Source: Sympetrum striolatum (taxonomy: Eukaryota; Arthropoda; Insecta; Odonata; Libellulidae). Taken from it: 64,000 bases of DNA. Shown here one piece after another: positions 14,201 to 25,365 of the stretch. The first letter of the stretch is position 1; the number at the start of each line of letters is the position of its first letter. The notes beneath the pieces were generated by a model, which saw only the letters and a list, made by a program, of their open reading frames with translations, had not been told where the DNA came from and did no database searches. The position numbers and the translations under genes were made by a program. The DNA lies in contig OX388350.1 in the NCBI GenBank assembly GCA_947579665.1, positions 35,311,393 through 35,375,392 on the forward strand, read 5' to 3'.

Positions 14201-17200
14201 TTCTAGGGTCAGATATTGAAAAATTATTTGCTCGTGAATATAATGCATGCTTTTTAAGACATGTAGTATACATGCTTACTATACTCATATACACTAATAC
14301 ATATTATAAGAGATTTAAAATCTCCAATAGCCATTTCTGTCGGCGTTCCTCTCGTCTTTCTACAGTATTCTGAGAAAACAAAAAAGGACACCGTACTTTT
14401 TAAGAGTAATTCAGAGTGATGTCTTGTTTTCTTGGAATACTGGTGAATGAGAAGAGGAACACCTACAAAAACAGCTAGAGGAGATTTTAAACCTCTATTT
14501 CCTTAACAGCCACATTTCAAATTTTCTTTTTTTTTACAGCTGATACATATATTTATACATGTATACACAGTACACAAAATGCTGGTAGTCATTAACATAA
14601 ATACAAACCGTAACCGATTCAAAATAGGTCATTTAAAAAGTTTGATGGGCTAGCCATTTCCCTTTCAAAACATCAATAGAGCATTGGTGGAATGTTTGAT
14701 GAGTTATATGGAACCAGGATGAGCAAAGGAAGCAGCCAGCTCTGTGCTGACGACGTGAGAACAAGTAAAGTAGTATTGTGTCTAGTGCACTGTCAATTCT
14801 AACGTCATTCATAAAACATCATTCAGTAAAACATACCTGTTGAAGAAAATCATCTGAATTTGCCATAACTAGAATCATTTCAATCATTCCTTCTCGAGCA
14901 AGAACGGTGTTGCCAACATCCAGAGGACCAAGAAGAAGTGAAGTAAGTGCCACAGTCACACGAACCTTTGACTCCAAATCAGGCGACCTAAGTTTATCCC
15001 TAATCCAAAGAAAAAGATTTTTTCTGAAGCAGAAATGTTGTACAAAATCTGGATATTTCTAAGTTCCAGCAAACTAAAAGCAATTATTTGTCCTCAGAAG
15101 ATAGGGATAGATGAAAAGACTAAATGAAAAATAATTCAAACAATCATAACAATAGGAACAAAAGAATTTCTAAGAAGGTAAAATTAGCTGAGATCTGAAG
15201 CAGTTCCACAATGGACCACATACCATAATGCAAATAAAAGGATCATAAAAACATTGTATGAAAATGGACTGTGTTCTTTGAGATGGATGATTCAGCCCTG
15301 TATAAATTACAGCCCTATTTTCCAGAACAAAATATTATGAAATTGTTTTTTTAAGTAAAGTATAACAGAAAAAGTGCTCTCTTGGGTCTCTTACGTGCAG
15401 AGAATTACAGAATATTTTATGAGTGTTGAACTAAATAAGATATTAATGAATTTTTAATATATGTTACATTATTTAATCTAAAATATTCATACTTAAGAAA
15501 TATAAGCTTATTACCCAAACATCCTATTATCCAAAGCTATAATAAGAATTTTTATCACCAACATTTGCAGGAACAAACTTCAAATACCATGAAGGATAGC
15601 TCTTATAGATACACATAAATTTTTGGGATTGTAGGAATTATATGGGTTATTATTAGTCTTCTGTTTCCTCTTGATTGTTATCGAATAGGAAAACTTTAGC
15701 AAATACAACTTACTTTGGTGAATTTAGATGCTCTCATTAATATGTCATATCTATACTCATAGCTAATATTGTTACTACTGTAGTGTTGGCAATAACACAC
15801 AACATGTTTCATAATGAAATTTAAATTAATCTAACATTACTTATGAAGGTCATATTACATTTGAAAATTATAACTGAATCAATTCATTACCAAATGTAAG
15901 AATGAATGCGTCTAAAGAAAGATTTCCACCAGTTGGGGAAAGTAGATGGCTGTAAAAAATAACTCACATGACAAATTCCTCCACGGCTTTGAGATATTCT
16001 CCACGAGCAGCATCATAGTACATACACTCATAAATGCGATTAAGACAAGCTGCCACAAGTGTTTTTGTGGATGGAGTAACCTCCATCTTTGATTCGTAGG
16101 TGTAATCCTCCAACTCACTTGAAACCTCCAGAAGACGTTGCAATCCTGAAATTTTACCGATTATTTTCTACTTTATTTTTTAGACAAAAGAGATAAATTC
16201 TGAGTAGTTAATTATAAATATTTTTTATGTACAATAAAAATCAAAATTATCTTATTTGACACAATCAGGAATAACTTTCTCATTTTAATTCTAACAACCG
16301 AAAACCAACTTATAATCCTTTAAAAAAAAAGACATGTAAAATGTATCTATAATGTGAATGTTAGCTTAATAAAATAAATTTCTTTGATCTGAATAATTCA
16401 TAAATAGATCATAGCTAATTAAATCCTAATTCATGCATTTCTTGTGAGGCATTTTTAGCCAATGTGATTCCAATTACTTCAGGACTTAGCAAACATCAAA
16501 AGACATGACAAAAATATAAACTTCACAAATATATCAGACATTCTTAATGTGAGTTCTACAGACCCCTAGTTAACTCAAATGGTCTCCAGATTATAATCAT
16601 GTATTTCATTACAGTATTCCATCATCAGTTAGGCAAAGAATTTAATGTCAGCACACTGAAGATAAGTATTGTAAAAGCATTTTCAATGCAATTAACATAC
16701 ACGAGATATACAAATAAATAAATCTCTATTAGTAAATTACTGACAAAAATGAGGTATTGAAACAATTCTAGAATATATTTAGAAGTTATAAACGTAATGA
16801 GTTAGGCTAACATTTCCTGAATTCTAAAATGAAAGCTTACCTCCGTTACGCACCAACTGAAGGCCCCAATCAAGGGCAGAGTAATGAACGTTTTGGGTAA
16901 GTAAGAGTATGATGGCATCACGACCATCTCCACTAGCCATTCTGGCAGTAGTTGCCATGGACAAACACATCAGAAGACCATCAATCTCTTTCTTGTATTC
17001 TGAAAATAGAATATCAAATATTCTGTATAAATTTAGCTAGGCTACATGGCATAGGCAATATTGAAAACCAGGATACACTTATAAAACAATCTTATATAAT
17101 AATCACCGTAGTGTATATATTTATTTATCTGATGACAGTAACTTCCGTAAGAAATAACTCCTGGTAGAGATTTTCAAACATTCATTTTATGCACTTCCCA

Positions 17201-20200
17201 ACATGATAGGATTATAATTTTTTGGGAGTCCTTAAAGAACCAATGGAGCATTACATATTGTTACATATTTGTTACAAATTTGTTTGTCCAAAGTACCAAG
17301 GTTCAACTCAGGAAGACTTGAATCATTTCTCATAAGAAATGGACATAGTTCATTTTGAGCGATTGCAAACATTTTTTTTCTTTAGAAGAATTAAATCAGA
17401 AATAATAAATCGAGAGAAATACCAAAAAAAATGAAATTGAATAAAGATTCTTATTTTGTTTGTAGAATATTGTATTTGAGTTGAAGTTGAGATAATTTAT
17501 ACCAAAAATGACAAAACATTTGTGTAATTTTGTGGGCATAAACAATTCCCAAACAACAAAGGTGATTGTATAACTCAACTCTCATACAAATATATGGGAA
17601 AGATTGGCTCATAAGAAATGTATGGGGTAGAAGAGCCGACATTTTATAGCAATAAAACCATTACCGTATTTCCCGGCCTATAAGACGCACCGGCGCATAA
17701 GACGCACCTTGATTTTTCAGGTAAGAATTTACAAAAAAAAGAAACTCATACTTTGTAACATAAGGTTGAGTGCCGGTAAACTCTTTATCGCCAGAGATAC
17801 AATGTATTAGCACAGGGATGACATCTCTGTTGGCCCAATGTGTATTAGTTTTGCAGCAGCACCACATGCAAGATTAAACTAAATGTGCTACAGTGTATGC
17901 ATTTCCGATTTACCTGGGAATTTTTTTAAAGGAAGTTTTGTCATCCAAATATTAAAACTGTATTCCTTACTACTTAATCAAAAAAGTGTTATTATCGAAA
18001 TTTGTAATAAACTGAACTATTTTCAATGTCTGATACGGTAAAAAATACTTAATGGTATGCATTTATCCCGGCGAATCGGCTTGCTTGTTATAGGACGGAG
18101 TTATACCCGTATACTATTGGCGCATAAGATGCAGACTGATTTTAGAGCATATTTTGGAGTAAAAAAAGTGCATCTTATAGGCCGGGAAATACGGTAATAA
18201 ATTTTGAAAATTTTCATTCAGCTATATAGGTTTACAAATAATATCACCTTCTATAATGTAGAAAATTTGGCTTCATGAATAAAATTTCAAATGATTAACG
18301 TTTGCATTCTCAAAAGCATGGAAATTTTTAGTTAAAATCAATTGAAAGGCAACAATGTACACAATCACAATATTTTTTTAGCAACCAAATAATCCAATAC
18401 TACATCATAATAGTTAACAAGCATTATTTGTGTCAATGGAAAATACAAGCTAACATTAGAAATAATCCTTAGATAGCTAATAGATACGAGATTCCCCATT
18501 ATTTTTGACAGGAGAATTCACTAATCTGATAATAACAGGATAATACCAAGTTTCATAGAAAGTAAAACTGAGACCTTAAAAAAATAGTTTTGGTAAGTAT
18601 TATCTAACTATTGAAGAATTTTCCATTTCAAAAAAGTCTGACAGAGCCGGAAATAGACCTGAGATCTTCCTCTATCTGGGAAGCTGCTTTAACCATATGG
18701 TTAAAGTTGACTCTCAGATAGAGGAAGATACCGGGTTCGATTCCCAGCCCCATCACACTTTTTTCACATCCATTTTTCCTTGGGAATTTTCCTGGGCACA
18801 CGTCATTACGTGCAAAGTTACCTTAACCCTTTTCCTTAATTTTTCATTTATAAAATTTCTTGTTAATAATATACTTTGTTAATTAAATGCTTAAAAATGA
18901 GCCATCACAGCAAGTGACTTAAATTTCCTGTACAATGTTTTTCAGCCTAAACATCCCATGAATTTCAATCATTATTGTTTTTCTTTTGGATAAAACCAAA
19001 CTAGGACAAAATAAGGATAATCATAAGTCATATCAAGACAGTACCAGTTAAAATGGGGAATGTTGTCAGCCCATTAACCAGCAAGTTCCATTTTACCATT
19101 CACTCCCATACAGCGAGCAAATGATTGAGTACAAGAAGTTTCGTACATAATCATTACTGACCTTCAATTAATTTTGGATCTGGTTTCTTCTCATCTTTCC
19201 CACCAGATACGGCTATCTTCATACCACTAAGGGAATCGAGTACTATTTGGAGGCAATGCTGAGCTGCACCCACACGGCGTTCATTCTTCCCAAGACCCTG
19301 ACCAACACTACCCAAAATTAAGTCCACTAGCCATGGGATGCCAATCTGCTGAATAGCTTTTGACGTCTGCAGAGTGAAAAATTATTAATGTCACAAAAAA
19401 GATAATACCAAGAGTTTATAGCCTACGAGGTGTTTTACAAAAATAATGGGAAACAATGATAAAGAGTCAACTTTGTGGTAATTATTAATGTACAAGAACT
19501 CAATAGGAAAACATTTACTAAACCGCACAGTATTATAAAGATCGACCATGGTTTCGTAGCATTGCTACATCATTAGGTGACACATCAAGGAAGTACCGTC
19601 AAATATACATAAAACAAGAACCAATGGTTGGTTTTTAGATTAGTTCCTGTTGTGTATATATTTGGCTGTACTTCCTTGATGTTTCACCTGATGATTTAGC
19701 GACATGTGTGGTTTTGTAAACGTTTTCTTATGGAGTTTTTGTAAATAACAGGAATTTAGTAATTTCCCATGTTGAGTGGTTTTTTCCTTGTTGAGTTGGT
19801 AAACTTGTCTGAAAAGTTGCTGCACTGGGTTAGCCATATTGAATTTTTAGTCAACTGTCAAAAAGGTTACATGTGTTTTGGTAGGATTGATGATTTTGAA
19901 AATGGATCATAGAATGTTTTGAATATTGCAATAAAAATTAAAGAAAGTGTACCAAAGCTTTAGAATTATTGCTTTAAAAATATTCCTTTCCCTGAGTGAA
20001 ACAAGAGTTCACGGGTGATATAAGGGTTTCCAAGAAGGCAGTGAAGAAGTTGAAGATGACGAGCGGTCTGGTGTTCCAGCACATCCCAAACCAATGAAAA
20101 CGTAAAAAAATGATGGAAAAAAATTATTACCAATGGTCAAACAGTCTACTTAGAAGTTCAACACCAATTGCGTGAAGCAATATGAAAAAACGTCTGGATT

Positions 20201-23200
20201 CATATCACAGCAATTCATGGCTTTTGCAGCACAACAATGCACCTACTCATACTTCATTGAATATTCGTTGTTTTTTGTCCAAAACAACATTGTAACGATG
20301 CCCCAGCCTCTATATTTCTTGGACTAGGCTCAATGTGACTTTTTACTGTTCTGGAAAATAAAATGAACCTTAAAGGGTCGTCCTTTAGCAAGCATAGATG
20401 AGATTAAATTCGAATTGCTGAGAGAGCTGAAGTTACCCCAAAGACCCAGTTCCAAAAGTGTTTCGGGGATTGGAAAAAGCGCAGGAATTGATGTTTAATA
20501 TCTAATGTGGATAACTTTCAAGGGGAAGACATATTTTTAGACGAATAAATATAATTCTTTCCAAAAAACAAAAACTCCCATTATTTTTAACATGCCAAAT
20601 TTATACAAAACCAAATTGGTAAGCAAACAATGGGGAAATTAAATCATCAATGACTAAATAGAAGCACACAACCATATATTTTTATGAAAATGAATATAGA
20701 GGCTCTTTCAAAATACCTCACGATTTTAATGCCCAACTTCCATGAGGATCAAACTTAAAGGAATGCTAAATGTAGGTAAAATAAGCACTAATGTGGATAT
20801 TACCAATAATTTGCTGATACAAAACTGATGTCAATGAAAGGCTAACAGACTGAAGAATGAATCTTAACCACGTCTAACTGGTTCCAGAAAGATGCTGGGA
20901 GTCGATTTTCCACAAACAATTTCGCTATTAAAAGGAAAAATTACTTTTAATATAATGAAAAGTTCTAACTCGAAAGAAATGTAGTGTTCTACAGTGGAAG
21001 ATAAACAATTACAGAGAAACTTTTTAACAATAATATAAGTTTTCACAATTAAGCCATTTTAAACACGATAGGCAAAGATAAATGAAGCAGTGGCTCTAAA
21101 GTCTACTTTTTCAATTAAAATTTAATCCTTCTTTCGAACCTTAATAAAGTAGCTGTTAAAAAGTTCTCTTGCACTATTTTATAATATCAAATAGACTAAA
21201 ATGAATTTTTGGGCATTGGAGCAGATTTTGATGTGCTAGTTATATACAAAACAAACCCTTCCTCTCTACTAATTTCGAACTTTGGAACTAGTAGGCATTT
21301 ATCAATCTTTTATATAACAGGAAACCTTACATAAACACTACAGGAGTCACACTTTGGTCAAGAACCTCAAAATAGAAATGAATAAACACGGATGAAATTG
21401 TCAAACCTCAAAAAACATGACCATAAAGATAAAGCTAATATTGATAAGCACAAGGTTAAAGATGAACATAATAAATTCTTTAAAGCATAACAAGGAGTCA
21501 TTACTCATAGATGCGATATATAATCTGTATATATAAAAATATAAAGCAGAAATTCTGTGGGTTTGTGTTAGTGGGTATGTATGTGTGTTTGTCTTAGATT
21601 GGAGTCCACAATGTTTGCCGTTTTGTGTCAAACCTTGCATGCATGTCTTCTGAGAGATCAGGAAGGAAGTACTGTAGGATTTTATTCTATAATTTTGCTG
21701 GGTTTGAACAGAGATCCCTCAGATAAGTTTTCATAAGGAATACATGAAAAACCTCACTTTTAACATTTGCAGGCCTAATTTCTTTTGAAGAATTAAATTA
21801 GATGAAATAGTCATGCAAAGTTGAGACAAGCACCAAAAGAACGGAGATTGAATCAAAATTTATATTTTGGTCATGGAATATTGTTATTTAATTGAAATTT
21901 TAAGAGTTTACACAAAGTATGCAAAAAAATTCCAAATATTTTTAGGTTATAAACAACCAGTCTCACACGACCATTGAGATTGTTGAATCCGAGAATTTTC
22001 CTGAATAGTAAGAATAGCTTGGAATTTTAGTTGTGTATACTAAAGAGTATTTACTCATAGCACAACCGACAACTTGAATTTAATCTTCTTCTATATTCCC
22101 TGTTGTGAATCAACAGGCGCTTCAGTTATGAAATAATGTAAACACTACGTTATAAATGAGTGTATAAATGTGTCATAACTACCTGCTCAGCACCGTGTTT
22201 GCAAAGTTCTCCAAGAGCTCTGATACAGGAAACAATTATTTCTTCGTTCTTCTCCACCTTAATCAGCCTCTGGATTTTTTCCACAACACCTTGTTTTAAC
22301 ATCATATCAGATCCTAAAGGAAGAAATAGTCAGTTAGTTAAAACCTGTTGGAAATCAAATATCTCAAACCATCTTATCCAGCTACAAATTAAATAAATAC
22401 CTATATTTGATCAAAACGTTGAAACCCAGGCTTGAAATCGACAATTAAAACACTGACATGATGCTCAGGATTATTTATTAGAACGTGTTTGTGAGGGGGA
22501 ACAAAGAGCAGAATATAAGAGTAGGAGAATTATGTGACAGAAACAGAATGCATAGAGTGGTAAAAAGCTAAAGCTGTGGACTCAAACTGAAATCTCAATC
22601 AGTTAGAATCACTGATGATGATTTAGGGTCTTCTCTCACTATTTCTGTAAGTTCAACAGTTAACTACAGGAGGGATTTGACATGTAATTTTACAGATGAT
22701 GGTTCACCTCCGAAACTCACGTCTGAGCACCAAGAGTTACTGAAATGGTTTCCGGTCAAAATTGTGTCAAATATTAGGCCTAAAGAATTACTAAGCCACA
22801 TTTCCCCCTGAATTCTGCAAAAATTTGATGTTTTGTTCATTATTTAAATATATGATTGGGTTTATGTCACCTGTTATGTTTTTTATTTAGATATTTTATT
22901 GGGTGATAATTAGGGTTACCAGATGCTCCGAGTTGAAAAAGAGGACATTCCACAACCACCCCCTCCCATTACCAATGGAAAAATGAAAAAAAAATATTTC
23001 AAATGTAAAATTTAAAAAAATTGAAAAATTTATCAAAAAAGTGTTACTTACTCGTTGAGTCTCGCACCACGATAGTTCTTTTCTAGCGTCTACCAACTGT
23101 CAGGCAAAAGATATACTGAGGTACTTGGTGAAAGATTGTGTAAGATGGAAATATGTATAAAAATAGTTTATTGAGAGAAAAAAGCAGACATTTCAGTAAA

Positions 23201-25199
23201 AAAGCTGACAAGCGGACACTGGACAGAAAAAGCAGACACTGGACAGAAAAAGCGGACGTCTGGTAACCCTAGTGATAATGAGTCTTGTGTTCAATGACAT
23301 TAACCATTGTTAATTTGCATACTGTGATGTTATTTCCAAGCCTGAGTCAAAATGGTGAAATACAGAATGTCTCTGTACCACAATTCAGAACTTCTAGAAA
23401 GGGTAGGATTTACCCTGATGACTCGGAATCATATAGCAATGCAGAGTCGGACATGGTTTCCTGACACGGTAGATAGCATTTGATCAGAGAGGTAAATATT
23501 ATTCGAATAACCCACACACCACCAGGTCAGGAAAGTATGTCTGACCCTGCATTGTTATATGATTCTGAATCATAAAGGTACACCCTACCTTTCCTAAAGT
23601 TATGAAACATAATACTCAGACCTGTATATCTGTATAATTGAACATAGGTACCTCTCAATTTTTATCAATTAAACTTATAAGGGGACACAGTAGCTGCCCC
23701 TCAGATGTGGTTGTAACTTGGCAGGGAGATAGGTTTAGTTTTTGGGGTTAGCAAATCTACGGTTTATCCAGAAAAACTATCTTTTATTTTGTGTATCTGT
23801 GTTAAATCCTACAGTGACAGGGCATTAGTCAGCCATTAGTTATTAAAATTTCTTTGTGTAAGAATCTGAAGAAGAAAAAAATTTAAATAAAGACAGAAAA
23901 AGTCTTTAGTTTTTCTCACCCCAAAAGGGAGGAATTTGTGAATGTTGCATTGAGAACTATCTCCCTGCCAAATTTCAACCACATCTGAGGTTCAACGTCT
24001 GAGGTCCCCCCTTGTTGGCATTTAAGTTTAGTTTTTGCTGATTGCTTACCAGTGTTATAATCGCTATAAGTGTAACTGACATAATAAAATATCAGCTCCA
24101 TTAATATGCTCTTATTTCACAATGTTACAGAAGAAGATGTTATATATTCTTACCTGCCCTCTCTTTAGCAAGGACAATAAGATTGTTGGCAGCTGTCTCC
24201 CTCTTCTCTTTGTCTGCAGAATACTCAAAAACAATATCAGTCATGTTCTGCAACCTGTTTCCAGTCTGAGCATTGATTCTGAACTGCATGGGAAATAAAT
24301 ACACTTAATTTGATCAAGATTTTTAATGAACGTTCATATGATGAAGTTCATAACTTTAGTTTCCTTGTATAAAATATTTAAAAGAGCTTTCTTAATGACT
24401 GAAGAGCAAATGGATAAAACACAATGGAGGAAAATAACAATCACATTTAAACGAATCAAGACAGAAAGAATAACCAAGTAAACTGGTAAAAAATAATTGA
24501 CAAAGACAACTTTAAGTAGATACATAGGTATTTATGAATTGAGAACAAGTAATAATAAGTAATATTCAACTAAACTAGTTCAACATAAACATTATTGAAA
24601 ACTCTAAAAAAAAATAATGCAGCTAACCTTCTCCTGAACTTGAGCATGTAACCTAGTTAGAATAGGCTGAATAGCTGCATTCCCGGGATCCACAGAGTGA
24701 ACACCTCTGGCATCAACATATGCCTCTTCAAGTCGCCCCATAGCTTCATAGGCCTGGCATCGACGATAGAGGGCTTTGGGATCATTTGGTGTGATTTCAA
24801 GCGCTGCAATAAATTTGAGAGGCCTAGGTGTAATTACATCACCTCAATAACATGCGACAACATTCTGGAAGTATTCATCGTAACTCACAGGCAGTGCAGT
24901 CTTTCACAGCTTCCTTGTGATTGTTTGTCTTCAAATGAACGGCAGCACGGTTTTTCAGTATCACAGCTTTCTCCTTAGTATCTTGTTTCATCAATGATAT
25001 TGCCTATAAAATTATGATGTAATGATTAATACATATTTACCATTCATAAGTCTTCATACATAAATTATTCCATATGATTAAATACCTTGGAATAACACTG
25101 AAGAGCAGAGTCCCAATTTCCATTCTTAAAATGCTCATTTCCTTCTTCCTTCAACTTAAATGGTTCAGACTCAGTCTCAATTTCCGAATTTTTTGTCAT
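2202..25199 (-). CDS. unc-45: UNC-45 myosin chaperone / Hsp90 co-chaperone, 20 coding exons
   Basis: Coding exons in order of transcription: 25086-25199, 24889-25003, 24628-24803, 24154-24283, 22183-22313, 19162-19366, 16841-16999, 15968-16145, 14837-14999, 13971-14090, 13490-13599, 13254-13395, 11773-11949, 11344-11426, 10253-10448, 9610-9731, 7140-7251, 5828-6265, 5122-5290, 2202-2296 (includes stop). All junctions are GT-AG and phases agree, giving 3135 nt or 1044 aa; most family members are about 930-950 aa. Residues 1-135 are the TPR domain ([20 protein letters not shown] start; [15 protein letters not shown] later), known to bind Hsp90. The rest is the armadillo-like central and UCS region, known to bind and fold myosin heads ([60 protein letters not shown]). 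The extra length is a charged insert in exon 18. The ATG follows directly after an AG acceptor, so a non-coding 5' exon is expected. The protein acts in the cytoplasm and muscle sarcomere. Confidence 0.96.
3003..3798 (+). mobile_element. Degenerate mariner-like DNA transposon
   Basis: The ends are imperfect inverted repeats: ACAGGGTGTCCTGGTTAAAC on the left and the complement of GTTTAGCCTGAACACCCTGT on the right, next to TA dinucleotides. Between them, about 3205-3440 on the plus strand, broken frames still read like the C-terminus of a Tc1/mariner-superfamily transposase ([10 protein letters not shown]; later [10 protein letters not shown] and DVCCATNNA). Stops and frameshifts make it a relic. 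It lies in the last unc-45 intron. Confidence 0.6.
4655..4985 (-). repeat. tRNA-derived SINE (family S1), antisense
   Basis: On the minus strand a pol III A-box-like TAGCTTAGATGGTTAAAGC is followed by a B box GGTTCAATTCC at about 4740-4800. The SINE body follows (TTTTTTCAAGTCCGTTTTTC, then CCTTGGGAATTTTCC). The same body follows the tRNA-like head at 18700-18870, so this is a family and not a tRNA gene. About 120 bases upstream of the A box may be an extra 5' module, since related sequence precedes the S1-like copy near 57000. Confidence 0.7.
5088..5121. repeat. (AATG)n/(AATA)n microsatellite touching a splice donor
   Basis: Runs of AATG and then AATA end directly at the left border of unc-45 exon 5122-5290. 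In the sense direction the intron begins GTATTTATTTATTTATT, so the donor site is part of the repeat. Confidence 0.85.
5906..6178 (-). other. unc-45: E/K/R-rich insert inside the UNC-45 UCS domain
   Basis: These bases encode about residues 841-931 of UNC-45, within the 438-nt exon 18. The flanks are normal UCS sequence: [19 protein letters not shown] before, and [20 protein letters not shown] after. Between them the sequence is almost only E, K, R and D, first a mixed-charge stretch likely to form a long helix or coiled coil ([20 protein letters not shown]), then repeats of [12 protein letters not shown] and an acidic run. In vertebrate and fly UNC-45, as I recall them, this loop is only a few residues long. 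The frame is open throughout and its length is a multiple of three, so I read it as coding rather than as an unspliced intron. The DNA is a purine-rich (GAA/GAG/AAG) tract, consistent with microsatellite-like expansion. Confidence 0.85.
6329..6899. mobile_element. pogo/Tigger-type MITE
   Basis: Terminal inverted repeats CAGTAGCACCCCGATCCATC on the left and the complement of GATAGATCGAGGTTCTACTG on the right, flanked by TA at 6327-6328 and 6900-6901. CAGTAG-ACC-CGAT termini with a TA duplication are typical of pogo/Tigger elements. The element is 571 bp with no transposase, non-autonomous, in an unc-45 intron. Confidence 0.75.
7281..7605. mobile_element. Palindromic MITE (family P), copy 1
   Basis: Two arms of about 150 bp face each other around position 7445. 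The left arm has GGTTTTAAATCTTCAATAGC, CTTTGTTGGCG and TATGGAGGAAACAA; the right arm carries their complements. A diverged second copy lies at 14300-14525. Both sit in unc-45 introns. There is no ORF. Confidence 0.7.
8250..8850 (-). pseudogene. LINE reverse transcriptase C-terminal fragment
   Basis: Minus-strand translation shows the tail of a CR1/jockey-like non-LTR polyprotein in broken frames: [20 protein letters not shown], then a frame break, then [19 protein letters not shown] and [14 protein letters not shown] (8486-8719), then [16 protein letters not shown] further on. This order (YLG, thumb, WNxLP) is usual for these LINEs. The 5' part and catalytic YADD region are missing. It is nested in the mariner-like element 7733-9240. 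Confidence 0.8.
8917..9120 (+). pseudogene. Tc1/mariner-type transposase, C-terminal fragment
   Basis: A 67-codon open frame carries the C-terminal transposase segment with the pattern [17 protein letters not shown] and [20 protein letters not shown]. Upstream (about 8860-8916) the frame is broken but SPDF is still visible. The catalytic DDE/D region is absent, so it cannot be active. Confidence 0.7.
12325..12912. mobile_element. Foldback MITE with arms of about 190 bp
   Basis: Left arm 12325-12545 and right arm 12725-12912 are inverted copies. Shared parts are AGGTTGC at the tip, CCGGTGAATT, repeated GGGGAATTGATC units (three or four per arm), GACAGATTNGTACG, and GATTATTGGTTAATGTTATA. The DNA would fold into a long hairpin. 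There is no ORF. It lies in an unc-45 intron. Confidence 0.8.
13640..13865 (-). repeat. tRNA-derived SINE (family S3), antisense
   Basis: On the minus strand an A-box-like GGTTTCCGGGTGGATAGCAT is followed about 50 bases on by a B-box GGTTCAAATCCC, then a tail (GATCGGTCCTTTTCGATC, and later TTCTTCGGTGAAGTACCTCC). The spacing fits a tRNA-like SINE head. Unlike a functional tRNA it has no clean cloverleaf. Confidence 0.6.
14300..14525. mobile_element. Palindromic MITE (family P), copy 2
   Basis: Inverted arms around 14410 carry GATTTAAAATCTCCAATAGC on the left and its diverged complement on the right, matching the copy at 7281-7605 (AATAGCCAT, CTGTCGGCGTTCC against TTTGTTGGCG). It is shorter and more diverged than copy 1. 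Confidence 0.6.
14590..14825. repeat. Dispersed repeat family F, terminal part
   Basis: This matches 63047-63400 in the same orientation: GGTCATTTAAAAAGTTTGAT, TGGTGGAATGTTTGA, GAGTTATAT, GCAGC and a final CTGTCAATTCTA against CCGTCGATTCTA. No ORF. It ends only about 10 bases from unc-45 exon 14837-14999. Confidence 0.7.
17390..17650. repeat. Dispersed repeat family F, internal fragment
   Basis: GAAATTGAATAAAGATTCTT followed by GTAGAATATTG aligns with 62145-62185, and more loosely with 21840-21890. It has open frames on the minus strand but nothing recognisable as protein. Confidence 0.5.
17664..18194. mobile_element. TIR MITE with CCGTATTTCCCGG ends
   Basis: Inverted ends CCGTATTTCCCGGCCTATAA (then GACGCAC) on the left and the exact-looking complement on the right (GTGCATCTTATAGGCCGGGA, AATACGG), flanked by TA on both sides (17662-17663, 18195-18196). 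Internal copies of GCGCATAAGA lie close to each end. It is 531 bp with no transposase, in an unc-45 intron. Confidence 0.85.
18628..18875. repeat. Two S1 SINEs joined head to head
   Basis: From 18628 to 18698 the S1 tRNA-like head is antisense (AAAGTCTGACAGAGCC, then CTCTATCTGGGAAGC). At the exact palindrome AACCATATGGTT it switches to sense (CAGATAGAGGAAGAT, B box GGTTCGATTCC) and continues through the S1 body to about 18870. The two heads thus form an inverted dimer. Confidence 0.8.
19504..19732. mobile_element. MITE (family M), copy 1
   Basis: Inverted arms: GGAAAACATTTACTAAACCG on the left and the complement of CGTTTTCTTATGG on the right; ATCATTAGGTGACACATCAA against its diverged complement. 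The inner text GATCGACCATGGTTTCG is shared with copy 2 at 34908-35132. Confidence 0.7.
19850..20565 (+). pseudogene. Mariner transposase pseudogene
   Basis: Plus-strand frames, broken by many stops and shifts, follow a mariner transposase from the N-terminal helix-turn-helix region ([11 protein letters not shown]; later [17 protein letters not shown]) to the C-terminus ([28 protein letters not shown]; then [10 protein letters not shown]). The middle third is deleted. HNNAPTHTS corresponds to the conserved HDNAPAHTS catalytic segment, with the Asp changed. It lies in an unc-45 intron. Confidence 0.75.
21540..22050. repeat. Dispersed repeat family F, diverged copy
   Basis: Shared with 62100-62300 in the same orientation: AGACAAGCACCAAAAGAA, then a GGA-ATTGAAT-AA segment, then GATTGTTGAATCC. 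Strongly diverged, no ORF, in an unc-45 intron. Confidence 0.55.
22911..23271. mobile_element. hAT MITE with 8-bp target duplication
   Basis: Termini TAGGGTTACCAGATG on the left and the complement of CGTCTGGTAACCCTA on the right. Directly outside is the perfect 8-bp duplication GTGATAAT (22903-22910 and 23272-23279), the hallmark of hAT elements. The right end has two copies of a GGACAGAAAAAGC-type motif. It is 361 bp, non-autonomous, in the unc-45 intron between exons 4 and 5. Confidence 0.9.
23679..24014. mobile_element. TIR MITE (family D), copy A
   Basis: Inverted arms of about 90 bp: GCTGCCCCTCAGATGTGGTT, GGCAGGGAGATAG and GGGGTTAG on the left, with their complements on the right (CTATCTCCCTGCC, AACCACATCTGAGG). 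A second copy lies at 27071-27589. Target duplication unclear. Confidence 0.75.
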
Positions 25200-25294
25200 C
25201 TGAAAATTAGAAATCACAATATTTCATTTCATAATGCGCAATTATCATCCGATTTTGAATTTAGTGGGGTTTAAATTGATCAAATGTCAACCTA

Positions 25295-25365
25295 CCTTTC
25301 ATGAAATACCTGTGAACAAGACGTAGTTCCAAAATAAAATGTAACGCCACTTTCAGAGTCCGCCT
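25295..25365 (-). other. unc-45: Probable 5' non-coding exon of unc-45
   Basis: The first coding exon starts directly after a CTAATTTTCAG acceptor, so an upstream untranslated exon is needed. About 95 bases upstream there is a good donor (AAAG then GTAGGT, intron starting at 25294), preceded by about 60 bases without other signals. A second possible donor (CACAG then GTATTT) lies at 25308. The transcription start cannot be placed; the right end given here is a guess. Confidence 0.4.
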
